This document shows, one piece after another, positions 1-12,442 of a DNA stretch of 64,000 nucleotides (positions are counted from its first letter, which is position 1; each line of letters starts with the position of its first letter). The translations under genes were made by a program, and so were the position numbers. The notes under the pieces were generated by a model. The model was not told where the DNA came from. It ran no database searches and saw only the letters and a program-made list of their open reading frames with translations. The stretch lies in the NCBI RefSeq assembly GCF_026914265.1, contig NC_069138.1:33520131-33584130 (forward strand). The letters run 5' to 3'. The stretch is from Mya arenaria (Eukaryota; Mollusca; Bivalvia; Myida; Myidae).

Positions 1-240
1 TTTATGTTCTTTGTCTTTGACGTTTGCCCAGTGCCATAATAACGGGTTTATGCTTGTACACTTTGTTGCTGCGCTTGTTTCTGTAGTTGTTCGCATAAAT
101 ATTGTAGAGTGCTCCTAGAGAAAGGTTGAACTGAATGATCAAAGTCAGAGGGGCGCCTCTTTATAAATCCCTCACCCTTAAAAGGACAAAAGACCGCCGG
201 ATCGCAGCCGTTGATTGCTAGCGATTTGATAGACACACTT
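1..240 (-). other. End of a dispersed repeat and a short unassigned ORF
   Basis: Bases 1-55, read on the minus strand, match the repeat seen again at about 45,985-46,050 (shared wording around 'gggcaaacgtcaaagac'). A 62-codon minus-strand frame at 236-48 contains peptides such as GCDPAVFCPFKGEGF. I do not recognise it, and no splice site or neighbour supports it as an exon. Confidence 0.3.
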
Positions 241-2008
241 AATAAAAATGTGACGCCCCACCGTCTTACAACACGTGCCCACGGACAAGCACTATGAATG
301 CGCAGGATAGTCGATTTGCTTCATAAGAGGATGCCTTACTTTAAATATAAAAAAGGTGAAAACTCCACGATAGTCTAATATGACATCTCGGAACATAAAG
401 CAGTAGCAATAACCAGTATATACATACATTACTTATTTAATTCACCGAAAGGCCCAACATTTTATAATAAATGCCATTTAAATATCGCACTTATTTGTTT
501 TATGACATCATTTATAAATCGCGCAATGGTACTTATGATATGACTTCGGCCGGGTGGAATGCGGCCGGATTTATGTTGGGTATATAATTGTTATTATTCC
601 AAGTCGCCCACAAAGAGGAATACGGCCTTATTAAACAAGAGATAAAATAAGAAATAAAATCTTAAACAATTGATTGAATTATGATTAGAGATAATCAAAA
701 TAACGCTGAGTGCCTCAGCCCAATATTTGGCAAAATGAACATGCCATTTTTTAACTTCTGCTAATTTCCGGAGACGACGACACAAATCGATAAAAAATCA
801 TCTGCTATCTATTTAACTTAAGTGATAAATGAAAATAATTCAATAAAAAAAGCATTATGTTTATTTTCTTCAAAGTTAGTTGTTATGAATGTCACTGCAC
901 TGAGATGGAATACCGAGTAAAGCACCTTTTTGCGATATGCAATGCGTTTGGAATTACTGGGGTATATTATAGTTGTTATTACATCACGTCAGCAGAGTGA
1001 AATTCACCGGAGAGTACTTAGTATTTAGTGTATACAAATTTATAAGATAGTGCCTTACGTAAATCGTTTTATCACATCATAATCATCATTACCGTGCACA
1101 ATGTATCAAACATTATACAAGACACACATATCCTTTACTATTTAGGACACTCCTTTTTTATTTTTTGGTTTACAATATATTTTGGAAAAATATGTCCACC
1201 GGGTGGTCGAAACAAAAAGAAAAAAAAGTCACACAACATACTTTTAAAGGGTGAAAATCAGAGAACAACTTAACAACATTGATAATTTGTATCATTTACT
1301 TGACATTTTAAATTCTTAAACTGCTATTAATGCATAGGGTGAAACACTCAAAACACTCAAAGTTTCAAAGTTCTAATATACATACAGTTTAAATATTACA
1401 TACTGTGCATATAAAACATCAATGAAATTTACTATAAAACATGTATACATGTATAAACTACACTTTTTATCAAAGTATTTTACATCTATTATCACTCAGA
1501 AAGACATTTGCTTAGCTTGAAGGATATGCTAAAGCAAAAGTGAATGCAGAACAATTAAAAACTGACCAATATTAAATTTAAAAACAAAACAAAGAGAAGG
1601 CGCATTTTACGCAATAAAATACACAAAAAATGCACTACATTAAAACGATACAATCATTACATTTTCTAAACATTTTCTCAGTTATTTCAATATTGGAAAA
1701 TGTCAATAAAGTGAAATAATTACCAATTTTGTAAACAAGAAAGTAACATTTTATGAAGACGTTTGAGCTTTAACATTGTGAAAACGAAAGCAATTCCTGA
1801 AAAACTAAAAAACAAACTAGACCTAGATTTGAGTTTTAAGAAATCAATTTTTATTTCAAAACTGGCCTGGACAAAAATATAAAAATTTAATTCCCCTTCT
1901 ACTTATAAGTTTACCTTATACATGTTAAGTTATCAAAACGCAACATGTTGTCTTGAAAGAGTATTGGTGGCCCTTTTTTCTACTTTCACTATATATTGCG
2001 ACACACCT
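241..2008. other. AT-rich stretch, no feature recognised
   Basis: No reading frame of convincing composition, no inverted repeat with a clear target duplication and no tandem array was seen here. Several short poly-A and poly-T runs occur. Confidence 0.5.
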
Positions 2009-2010
2009 TA

Positions 2011-2172
2011 GGGCTATTCCAGTAAAACATATTTCCCACCTCAGGAAGGCACTTCAAAATGGACCATACACCTTTAGAAGTTTTCACCATCCCCTACAGT
2101 AGCAAAAGGACCTACCCCCAGCAGAATTTCTTTATTTATTATTTTCTGAAATATGTTTAACTGGAATAGCCC
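2011..2172. mobile_element. Short MITE, probably PIF/Harbinger-type
   Basis: About 162 bases bounded by inverted ends. The left end reads GGGCTATTCCAGT and continues through aaacatatttc; the right end is the reverse complement with one mismatch over about 25 bases. The flanks TTA (left) and TTC (right) would fit a decayed 3-base Harbinger target duplication. There is no coding capacity. Confidence 0.7.
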
Positions 2173-2375
2173 TTCACAGCATAGATAATGTGCCCTCTGG
2201 CCATTGAGGTACTAAAATAATGGACGATTTTGTACTTAATATCTAAAAGTTTTTTTCCTTTTTTTTCATTCTAAGTGTATTCCTAACTGCAGGTAATTTG
2301 CCAGACTCAAAACATCACCTGCAGATACGCCAAACAATGCTGTAAGTGGTCCGTGGACTTGCCAAAGGTCCCTCC

Positions 2376-3102
2376 TCATTTCCATAATATCTGAATCACC
2401 ACAGAGAAAACATTATTGGAGGTAGCTTCTGTGTTACAGCTGTAAACAAAATAACACGTTGGATATTAAACTGCAAAATAATAGATTTCTAACAACTATC
2501 ATTGAATAGCCTGTTCAGAATTCAATAAGTTAACAAATGCTTTTTAAAGATTTAAAAAAAACTTATACCTTTCGTCAGGCAGATGGATGTATGCCATCTT
2601 TGCAGCCATCACCATTCTAAAAACATCCTGAACACCTGCTTTCTCCTGTGTTCCATCCATTTCTGAAATTGTCAATTTCATCTTGATCAATATGCATTTG
2701 AAACAATAAGTTAGTTAACCATCAAGCAAAATACATATGTGACCATTTAAATAATCATTTGTAAAATTTACTTGTGATCTTGAGAATTGGAAAATTGTTG
2801 CTATACTTGGCAGCTGAGATTGCAGAGCTCTGATACTGCTTTTTATCAGGCATGGTTTTTGTGAGTTGCTCACTTTGAAAATGAATTGCATACTCTCAAA
2901 TAAATACAAAATTATATATGTAAAATGATAAAAAAGTACCTTTTGGTTTGGAGATATCCACACAAATGTATTTGTGTAAGAACTGCGGCAGTATGACCTT
3001 GTCTACAGAAGCCCTGTCGCCATCTAATGTTCGAGCCGCCGCTAATCCCCGCACTGTAACAGATTCATCGGGAATAATCCGGTTAAAAACCGTGCCGATT
3101 GT
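2376..3102 (-). CDS. Unrecognised gene, four 3' exons (partial)
   Basis: Four coding-like blocks lie in order on the minus strand: exon 1 about 3102-2940 (peptide VRGLAAARTLDGDRAS), exon 2 about 2872-2772 (KKQYQSSAISAAKYSN), exon 3 2662-2569 (QDVFRMVMAAKMAYIHLPDE) and exon 4 2439-2376 ending in TGA. Exons 2-3 and 3-4 join in phase: donors GTAAAT and GTATAA, acceptors after TTTCAG and TTTACAG. The exon 1 to exon 2 junction does not keep phase with the obvious sites, so exon 1 may use another donor or the gene may be broken. No start codon is visible; the 5' part is missing or lies further right. I do not recognise the family. It could be a host gene remnant or transposon-derived. Confidence 0.45.
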
Positions 3103-3178
3103 TTAATCCACGTCAGCCCGCAGAATTTTATTACTGGGGCCAACCAGCGATAAAAAACCCCAAAACGATACTTCAAAA

Positions 3179-4082
3179 TATGAATAATTCGCCATTGTCA
3201 AGGGCGCTGCCATAAAAGTTGACTAGCCCACATGCTATCACTATAAATTGGGATATACGGTTACGGAACAACAAACCAGTCGAGATCTACTGCAATCGTA
3301 CTCTTGTCTGTTCTTTGTTTTGTTTTTTCGTTTCGCACCAAATTCAATATGGTCGGGAAAATAAATTTGAAATAAGAATGAAATTCATTTTTTTTTGGTA
3401 CTTTTCGGGAAATTAGACTCGCCGGTTTTGTTAACCAATTTATATAAAAGTAGTGGCCTTAAAGACATTCCGACGGAATATGCATAACAAACAATAAATC
3501 ATTTTGACAGGTATTGGTTTTCTTTAAGCTCTTAAAATATCGTTTGAAATAGTGAGGTATGCATCCCCAATTTTGTACATGAACACTAACGTGGCAAAGT
3601 CGTTTTGCAGTTTGAGATCAATGAGATGTCTATGAATAATTTGCCATTGTCAAGGGCGCTGCCATAAAAGTTGACTAGCCCACATGCTATCACTATACAT
3701 TGGGATATACGGTTACGGAACAACAAACCAGTCGAGATCTACTGCAATCGTACTCTTGTCTGTTCTTTGTTTTTTTTTCGTTTCGCACCAAAATCAATAT
3801 GGTCGGGAAAATAAATTTGAAATAAAAATGAAATTCATTTTTTTTGGTATTTTTCGGGAAATTAGACCGGCCGGTTTTGTTAACCAATTTATATAAAAGT
3901 AGTGGCCTTAAAGACATTCCGACGGAATATGCATAACAAACAATAAATAATTTTGACAGGTATTGGTTTTCTTTAAGCCCTTAAATTATCGTTTGAAATA
4001 GTGAGGTATGCATCCCCGATTTTGTACATGAACACTAACGTGGCAAAGTCGTTTTGCAGCTTGAGATCAATGAGATGTATAT
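3179..4082. repeat. Recent 452-base tandem duplication
   Basis: Bases 3179-3630 and 3631-about 4082 are near-identical copies, with a few substitutions and one- or two-base indels. Both begin 'tatgaataatt' and end 'gagatcaatgagatgt'. No convincing gene is inside; the short frames in both copies appear incidental. Confidence 0.9.
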
Positions 4083-4489
4083 GAACCTTTCTGAAAGTCA
4101 AACAATATAATACCATAAATTTATAAAATGAAATGATTGATCCCTATTACTAATATTCATCAAACGAAAATGAATAATAAGTAAGTAATCCTCATTACAC
4201 AAACAACATTAGACTACGCACACATGTTAATAAGAAATTATTAAATGACACAAAAATGTTTCAAAAATATTTTCTGTATTAATAAATTGAACACATTATG
4301 TAGAGGAGTTGTCATAATATCCACTTATTAAGTTACCAGTAACTCTGCTGACTGGCATTTAGTCATTATGTAACAAAATCTGCGAAATATAGTTTTAACA
4401 CAGTAAACAAATCAGGAAAATTTAGACCCTACGATTCCAGATATAAGGAAAACATCCTTAACAATGGATAACATCACCAGCAAATCAGT
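4083..4489. other. AT-rich spacer, nothing recognised
   Basis: No coding, repeat or structured feature was seen between the two tandem duplications. Confidence 0.5.
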
Positions 4490-5215
4490 AATTTGAAGGC
4501 AAGGTCGTGGTGATACAGACGTCACGGCCCCCGTGAAGCATCATCCTCGCTTATATTCGCAAGCTGCAGGGGAATCCCGTTTTCGATGCGGTGGCAGAGG
4601 CGGTGTGAAGATGTGTGTGCTGACTGCAAGCCATAAGTTCTTGGCCATATCCCGATTTTATTCCAGGGCATCCACTAGATAGTCAAATTCTTCCACTGTA
4701 ATTGTACTGGCCCCGTTCAAACATACGGGTATTTCACTAAAGTATTGTTCAAAAGGTATAAATGCCTCGTTGAAACTACCGCCACGGTCATTGTTTCCAA
4801 TTTAAAGAACGAGAATCTAGGTGGGATTCCGATTCCACCGTCTGTAAAGCTTTATTTATCTTCCTTTTTATTGTTAAGTTCCTTTTATCCAATATCCGCC
4901 AGCTGCAAGGGCGCAAAGTACGCACCAGGAACACTGGAGATCACTGTTTCCGATCCGGTGGCGCAGGCGATGTGAACATGTGTGTTCTCACTGCCAGCCA
5001 TGATTTCTCTAGCCATATACATATTTTGTTCCAGGGCATCCGCCAGAAAAGCATTGCCACTGGCAAACTGCCCCATTTAAATAAAAACTTTTATACAGGT
5101 AGGTCACTTAAGCAGTAGTGTTCAAACGGTATAAATGCCTCATGGATACTAACTCCACGATCATTGTTCAAATTCTGAGACAAGAAGCCAGGGGGGATTC
5201 GGATTCCACTGACAT
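4490..5215 (-). repeat. Diverged tandem copies of a gene-like segment
   Basis: Two related blocks of about 300 bases (around 4490-4835 and 4895-5215) share gcaagctgcagggg-like, 'ttccagggcatcc', 'ggtataaatgcctc' and 'gggattc' blocks in the same order. On the minus strand the pieces give peptides such as ADALEQNMYMAREIMAGSEN, IPFEQYFSEIPV and GVSIHEAFIPFEHY. Neither copy is open throughout: each has stops or shifts where the other reads through. This looks like a duplicated pseudogene or exon fragment. The family is not recognised. Confidence 0.5.
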
Positions 5216-5429
5216 TTAAGCTTTGTTAAAACCTTTTTTTTCTCTGCCCTTTAATCTGATGTTTTAGGGTAAAGTTCCTCTATTCCCGTTCGGCTTGTTA
5301 ATACCATGAAACGAACTATTATTTTTTAAACATATCACGATTATATGTTTACAAAAACGGGTTGGAAAGGGTATTATTTTTAGACCTCTTTCGAGTAAAG
5401 AAGTAAAAGCATGAGAAGTTTAATCTTGC

Positions 5430-5640
5430 AGGTTTTTTAGCACAACGTGTTTAACGGGAGGAACGTTGCTTCTTACTGTCTTGACACATTCTTTGGCAGT
5501 TCTTTCTTGAGGCTGCACTTGAGGCGGTAATGCGGTGTCAACGTCCTGTAATAGTCGCGCTTGTCCTCCCCCAAACCGCCAACTTGGGAAGAAACATATC
5601 AAGACATCTTTAAAAAAAAAACCGCCATGTAGAGCCTAAT
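5430..5640 (-). repeat. Gene-like fragment, copy 1 of a pair
   Basis: About 200 bases similar in the same orientation to 8085-8330, sharing 'cttcttac', 'gaggcggtaatgc', 'atagtcgcgcttgtcctc' and 'gggaagaaac'. Both copies read GEDKRDY on the minus strand, followed by a basic stretch, but with different frame breaks. A 60-codon frame (5602-5420) runs in another frame. The family is not recognised. Confidence 0.45.
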
Positions 5641-6600
5641 TTTAGCCTGTAATTTAAAATTGCAAACGTTGAAATTTCTTATTAAAAGGTACCATGCTAG
5701 GAACCTTTTGAAAAAAGAATTTTGACGAATTAATCTTGCAGATTTTAGCAAACGTGTTTAAGGTATTAGTCGCGTAATACACACTTTTAGAAAAGCTTTA
5801 ACCGACAACATATATATAATCACGGTACAATATGGGACTTTTATCCAAATTTTGAAGATTTGTTACCATGAATTAAAAAAATTATTTATGTTTCATTACA
5901 CCCACCCCCAAACTCTTTCAAATCATCAGGGATTATGAAAGAAACACAACAGTTCCTGGTTGAACAAACTGCAGTTTACAGAAACATAAGTTCAAACGAA
6001 CACATTATTGATACACATGAAAAAAAATCATTTTGATTTATCTTGTGAGTCTTCGGAAAAGAGCAGTTTTTCGATGTTTGAAAATATAGAGCAGTATTAT
6101 AAAATTCATAAAAAAATAGTAAAATATAAGGTTAGCTGCTGAAATCATTTTAAATATTATCTATGATGTCTATTAAACAATTTAAAAGACAATTTATGAT
6201 GTTTACTGTCCAGTTTTGAAGAAAATATACATAATGTCATGTAACCATACATTTTTATAGCTAATAAAATGCTTAAAAATCGGCCTTTTTCTTGTAAAAA
6301 TTAAAATAAGCTTAATTGGACTTATTCATAAAATGACCTGTTTCAAATAAATGAATTTTACTAATGATTCTAACTCAGAATACAGAGTTTAAAAGAATGA
6401 GTGTACTATTAAACTAAAATATGTGAAAAACAAGAATACTAAGCAGGCGGAAATGCCCCTCCAAAATGTCAGAGGGAATGTTCTGAGCAAATGTTATTTT
6501 AATTTTATAACATGTTAACACTCTCTGTGGGTAATTTGATTTATGTCTGTTTTATTTTGTTATTGGTATTCTAACATGTAGATTTTTTTACAATAATTCT
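5641..6600. other. AT-rich stretch, nothing recognised
   Basis: No gene or repeat was identified. It lies downstream of the minus-strand exon ending at 6601, so part could be that gene's 3' untranslated region or downstream sequence. Confidence 0.4.
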
Positions 6601-6914
6601 TCACTCTTCAACATTTGAAGTTTGGTCTGTTCCCATGCGTATGTACTTAAAGTGTGTGCACAGATGATAACTCCTCAATGCTGAGTCAATGCAGATTTGA
6701 TTGTCATGCCCCTTCAGGTACTTTACCCATCTAGAATGTTTAGTGCTGTAAAGGAAAAAAGTTGTACTTTAAAGCCTTTCAAACTTATTATTAAAGATAA
6801 TTATACTGCCATACATAATAAAATATAAACAGTTCAAATTTTCTCGACATTATTAAAAAAAACAAGCTGATACATACATGTATATATAAAGAAAATTATT
6901 AAATTCATCATCAT

Positions 6915-6966
<52 letters not shown>

Positions 6967-7180
6967 CCACCTACACCACTTGATTATTGACTACAGTGTG
7001 TTTATAAAAACAAAAACCAAGTCAAATATTTGTTATATTAAATACTCACACATCATCTCTGTCATATGCGACTGCCTTGTAGATCGACATGGCTGTAAAA
7101 TCTGCTTTCAAGGATCTGAGAGTATTTAATGCAGGCTTGAATTCTTCATTACCCAGTGTTGTTGAATTAGTAATATTCAG
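6601..7180 (-). CDS. Unrecognised gene, last two exons (partial)
   Basis: Exon A (open from about 7180, ends 7050 at donor GTGAGT) contains FKPALNTLRSLKADFTAMSI. Exon B (6745-6601, acceptor after CCTTTACAG) contains HSRWVKYLKGHDNQICIDSA and stops at TGA 6603-6601. The junction is in phase (GT from exon A plus C from exon B gives valine), and exon B is exactly 48 codons including the stop. Exon A has no clear acceptor; an in-frame TGA sits at 7183-7181. The ATG of MSIYKAVAYD inside exon A could be a start, or the gene is a truncated remnant. The intron carries a (TCA)n array. The family is not recognised. Confidence 0.5.
6904..6963. repeat. (TCA)n microsatellite
   Basis: Almost uninterrupted TCA/ATC trinucleotide run within the putative intron 6746-7049. 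Confidence 0.95.
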
Positions 7181-7183
7181 TCA

Positions 7184-8084
7184 TTTGCCCGTTTTATTCA
7201 TTCTGCACTTATATCCGATTTAGCCAAGAGTAAGGGGTGGTAGGTACAAATGTTGTTGTGCACATGGTTGATAATGATTCATGACAGTCTGGGGTTTTAA
7301 CGAGACCAACACCAACAAATGAATGTCGCTAGTGTCCAAGCAGTCTTGGCTTCATGCCCCAAACCAAGTCCATTTTTTTCTCACAGGTTAATTTTGAAAA
7401 TATGCACTTTGTAAACAATAAACGGGTATCTACATGTATTATGGCATGTTAAAATTGGGCACGTACCAAAACACATCATTTTTAAACACAATTTTAAGTG
7501 TAATATTTTTTATGATAAAACAATCAAATTAAAGATTAAATACTCATATCATATACATATATAATGTACTTAAGTACATGTAAAACTATTTAACATGTAC
7601 ATAATTACAATGTACATTTCAAATATGTAACATGAACACATCAACGTACAAAACTGCTCAAGGATAATTACATTCATAGCCATGTGATACGAATATCTGA
7701 ATATCCCAGTCCCATGCCGATTGTTGACAGTTCGTTTTTTCAACAGAAAATCTCTTACGCGAATATATGTACAATGTAGATGTATAATATCCATGTTTTA
7801 CTGTAATGACTTAAATCGTTTGATGTATCGTAATCAACTATCAGCGTGTACTTTTAGTGTTTATTTATTTTAAACGTATATTCATGAGAAAAAACATCAC
7901 CGAGTTTCCAAATACTACGATGTAGAAATTCCATTATTGACCTATGAATAGCGGGGAAATACCTTCTGTTTCTAAATATATAAACATCCAGTACAGGCCG
8001 AATACGCCCGTTGTTCGTCGCGATGAGTGGCAACATACGTCGATGTTACCCGATGTTTCCCGAGTTGTATTACATGGCTAATAC
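7184..8084. other. No feature recognised
   Basis: Short minus-strand frames (7794-7570, 8036-7854) have no supporting splice sites or family features. Nothing else was seen. Confidence 0.4.
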
Positions 8085-8330
8085 CTTAACAGGAAAAACG
8101 CAACACTGCTTCTTACCGTATTGACACAATTTTTAGCAGTTTTTTTCTTCAGGCTGTACTTAGAGGCGGTAATGCAGTTCAACTTCCGGCGATAGTCGCG
8201 CTTGTCCTCTCCCTTCATCGTCAATTGGGGAAGAAACAAAACAAGACATGTGTCCCTTCAAAAGCAAAAGCCGCCAAATAGTTCCTCAAAAGCTATATCA
8301 TGCCTGTATATTTTAAGATTGCATGCTCGG
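8085..8330 (-). repeat. Gene-like fragment, copy 2 of a pair
   Basis: Second copy of the segment at 5430-5640. The minus strand reads GEDKRDYRRKLNCITAS here, with a later break relative to copy 1. Probably two decayed copies of one exon. The family is unknown. Confidence 0.45.
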
Positions 8331-10239
8331 AACCTGATGAACTTTGATAAAGAAAGTTGACGTATAATCTGTTTTTTATTATTTTAATAAATTCCAAGTT
8401 TCCTTTTATTTATGCTTTTCTCCTGTGACCCTTTAACAATGCAGTTGATAACGATCTTTCCTGAGTTTTTTTTATGGCTCTTCTAATTGCAGCGAGTTTT
8501 TCTTCCTATTAGTAGTAAATATGTCGTTTTACATCAAAACACTTTTTTTTGTTTGCCACAGTTCGCATTAATCGTGACGTTTGGTAATACAATACTTGTT
8601 CTTTATTGACGTTGGATCTAATAAATACTGTTTGAAAGAAATTACATCAATGAAACAAGTCGCTTTCATACCCGATCTACTCTTTTTTAATCCAGAATAT
8701 GTGACATCATTACCGAAAGTAACTCATGAATCATCGAAAATGCGTGTCTTCCCATTTATTCATACATTAAATAGGACCTGATTTGTACCTTGTGCACTTT
8801 GTAATAACTTCATTAAAAATAATAAATATGTTTAAACTAAATAAGGCAACATTTAATCAATTTAAAATATAAACAGATTGAATGACAAACACCTACACCT
8901 CTAATATAAAGGTGGTTGTCAAAGACAATACAAGCTTTCCACCGTTACATGTCTAGCATACAAAATGAGGCCCATGCCAAGATGGTAAAAACAATTAATT
9001 ATGTTGTGATTCACATGTCTTAAAATAAAGTAAAAATGCAGAATCTCAGATAAGTATCATGTTTTGTGTTTCACATGTCTTAAAATAAAAATGCAGAATC
9101 TCAGATATGTAAGTATTTATATATTTATAATAGTGTTCATTAATGGTTTATTTTTACGTCGCAATGAACCAAAATTAAAAGAAAAATAGTGGTTTTACAA
9201 ATGAACTATAAAACGCATGATTTATTTATTACCTTTGTGAGAATCATGACATATGTGTGAAACCGAACTCATGAAATACAGAAATGTATACACCTTTAAA
9301 TAAATTAGTAAATATTCGCAGAAGAGTTGCACTCATTCACAGAAATAACGTAGGTAGGCGATTAAACGTCTCCGATACGGCGATGACTGCTTTGATTATC
9401 ACAAAATATTACAGAAAATCAAGCATATGCCTATACTGCAAACCAATGTTTGCGATAGGTTACTTATAGGCCCGATGGTCCGGGTGTTATCATAATGATA
9501 TATGTATTTTGAATAATATTTGTGTTATGCACATATCACTATTATAAAAAAACTTACGTAATTTCTTACTTACTTTCTTACTCGTATATGCAACAATATC
9601 TCAATAATTAGAGTGGTTGTTTACTAAAAAATAATTATTCGTTTTGGGGGTAATGTTGAACTTTGACATGGTGTAATCTTCAAAGTGAAATTAACTACGT
9701 GAGCCAAGAGGTTGATGCGTTCACGCTAGTAAAACACTGTTTCTTTTTTATATAAACATAAAGTGAAAATTATGGATTGATAAATTTACTTATACTTAGT
9801 AGTATATTGCTAAAATCTTGGCCGGTGTTCATCAAACTATGCACTTAAATTATTGTTAAAAATGACGGGGCATTGATCAATTACCGGTGGATATTTTCAA
9901 AGCCTCAATTGAAATAATATTACCGTTTTTATAAGTACTATATACTCGGATTACTTTAAGCACGAGTAACCCCAGAAATTGGGCAAAGGCATAATCACAC
10001 CAATACTACAGACGCGTAATTTCAAGGATGCAAAATATCATAGGGGAACCACACTTGATCGACACACAGAACACCAAAAGAGGGAAATCATATCGGAATG
10101 TATTCCTATTTTGTAATCAATTATCTCAAATACTCTTAGTATAAATAAATAGTAGTACTGTGTGTTCATAGATAATCACAATTTTAATCTTATTGATCAT
10201 TTGTTTTATGGCACAAGTGATTAAAGGATGTTAGTAGTA
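8331..10239. other. AT-rich stretch with one small local duplication
   Basis: No gene was recognised. Around 9008-9110 a block of about 45 bases ('cacatgtcttaaaataaa', 'atgcagaatctcagat') occurs twice in tandem. Confidence 0.5.
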
Positions 10240-11690
10240 ACGTTTGTTAACGTTCTTAAATCGATGAATAACTGTGTTAATTCGTGTCAGAGATAAAAGT
10301 CTGGTATGTCTCCGTTTTCCGTCGCTTCTTCCACCGGATTGAAACAGGGAGACCCGAGATTACCTCTGTTGGCGAAGTTCTTTACCAACAACTTTATGGA
10401 CGAATCAATAAATAATGTCATTTCAAATTTACTGGGGATGATATCACAAGAGATAATACAAATGTATTTACTGTTTTATGCTGATGATATGATACTTTTT
10501 TTGCGAATCGCCCGAATCATAAAGGAAGTAAGTGTAACATGTTGGGTCTAAAAGATAATGTAGCAAAGACAAGGCTATCATCTTCAAAAAAGTAGATCAA
10601 AAACCATAACGTTACGAAAGTGTCTACAATGTTGAAGTGGTAATTTAGTTAAGATATTTGGGAATTTATTCGTTCAAAAACGGTATTTTAAATAAGCTCC
10701 AAAAACTCCAGATGATTGTTCCTTACTTTATTAACTTTACCAAATATTAAACAACACTAAACTTTTCATTTTCAGAACATTTAACCTTTTGACGACTTTG
10801 TTGGCACAGTGCTAATTATATGTTTTAAAATTTGGGGTATACATCCAGCCATTAACATAAAAATGATTTATGTAAAATGCCTGCGCTATTTACTTAGCGA
10901 TACAATATTAACAATCCCACATGTTTTATATGGTGAACGTGGGATAATACCAACGTCAACACAAAGGAAACTCAATCAAATTCATTATTGTAAAAAGTTA
11001 CTCCAGAAGACAACAATCTAATAAAAAACACCTATCAAGTAATAAAAGCAGACGATTTAAATTATAAACATATAGCAATAAAATCTGGGCCTCCCAGGTC
11101 AAAACTATATTGAATGATCATGGTTTTTCGGATATTTGGTTAACAAAAGGTATTGATAATAACATGTTGGTGATAATACAAAATATAATATTATATACAG
11201 AGTATCAAAGCCGGTGCAGACATTAACAGTTCACCAAAGTTAGGAACCAAGGCCTTATTTAATCAAACATTCAATAGAGAAATGTACTCACATATTATCT
11301 ATGGAAGTAAATTCCATATTGCTCTCTTAAGATTTCGTATTTCTGCTCATATACAAGGGATAAAGACGGGCAGATACACTTATACATATATAAATGAAAT
11401 AATTTGTGTCTCATGGAAAATGAATCAGTTGGATTCTGCGTTCCACTTTCTTCTCGTATGCCCAAAATATAGGGAATTAAGATCTGAGTTCTCTAAGCCA
11501 TACTTTTGTCATTGGCCAACATTGAATAAATTCGAGTAAATTCTTAATTGCGACTCAAAACGATACTTTAAAATCTAGCCAAATGTATGTTCTTTGCTAA
11601 CCAGATATGTAATATCATTTATATCGATCATTTATATCGAATTGCTTTGAACATTGTGTCATGTTTTATGCAATATCGTATCGTATCGTA
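10240..11690 (+). pseudogene. Decayed non-LTR retrotransposon (LINE) 3' part
   Basis: A frame at 10306-10551 shows reverse transcriptase blocks: GLKQGDPRLPLL (the LKQGDPLSP motif) and LLFYADDMILF with the catalytic YADD. A frame at 10809-11021 has the downstream VLYGERG block with flanking basic residues. A frame at 11282-11539 has the C-terminal FHFLLVCPKYRELRSEF block typical of LINE ORF2 ends. Stops and shifts separate the blocks, so the element is dead. The 5' endonuclease part is absent. The sequence ends near 11,690 in short TATCG repeats, as expected for a LINE 3' tail. Confidence 0.8.
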
Positions 11691-12030
11691 GTTGGGTGTC
11701 TTGCTAATACGTTCCATGTGATTGTTCGGTGAATTGGTTTGAGATAATCGTTTTGCTAATGGGTTTGAGTGGAATGTTTCAAAAATGGGTTTGAGCTGAT
11801 TGGTTGTCTCATACGTTTTAATAATTGTTTTGATACTGGGGTTGAATACAAAAACATGCTCATAGCTTTGAGTCCAATACGCTTTTGCTTAATGTTTGGC
11901 TAATGGGTTTGCAATGAATTTTTGGCCAATGGCTTTGAGTTTAATGGTTGGCTATTGAGTTTTATTTGAATATTTGTCTAATGGGCTTGTATTGAGTTTT
12001 AGTTCGACCTTTGCTTAATTGGTGTTAGTC
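11691..12030. repeat. Degenerate short tandem repeat
   Basis: A run of imperfect units of about 25-35 bases built on 'ttggctaatgggtttgagt' variants. Copies are heavily diverged. No coding potential. Confidence 0.65.
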
Positions 12031-12442
12031 GAATCCTTAAGGTTTGGTCATTTCATAAGAAAGACAATTTAACTGGTCTTCTAAAGGAAATGTATGTGTA
12101 TTACAAATGTTTTAAACATAACATTAAACGCGAAGTCATAGACTAAAGCGAACAATGGCCGAGGTAACGAAGCAATTGGTGTACATGAAAATATCGGGAA
12201 TGTACCTTGTCACGAAGAGACATTCGGTTCGAGTTCTTTAAATGAGTGTACGATTAATAAGAAACAATTTGACTATCTAAATTTAATTAAGAATAAAAAA
12301 ATTACAATGGTTCATAATATAATGACAAGGTTATAAACAAGAGCCGTCGTAAGACAGCGCGCTCGACTACGCCGCTTTGACTTAGAATACAATAATGATG
12401 TAATAATACCAAGTTTGGTCTCTTTATGTCAAACCTAACTAA

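Noticed and set aside
4885..5076. Weak resemblance of HVHIACATGSETV to the G-protein alpha CATD region
   Set aside because: Only a few residues agree and the surrounding sequence does not follow the G-alpha C-terminus.
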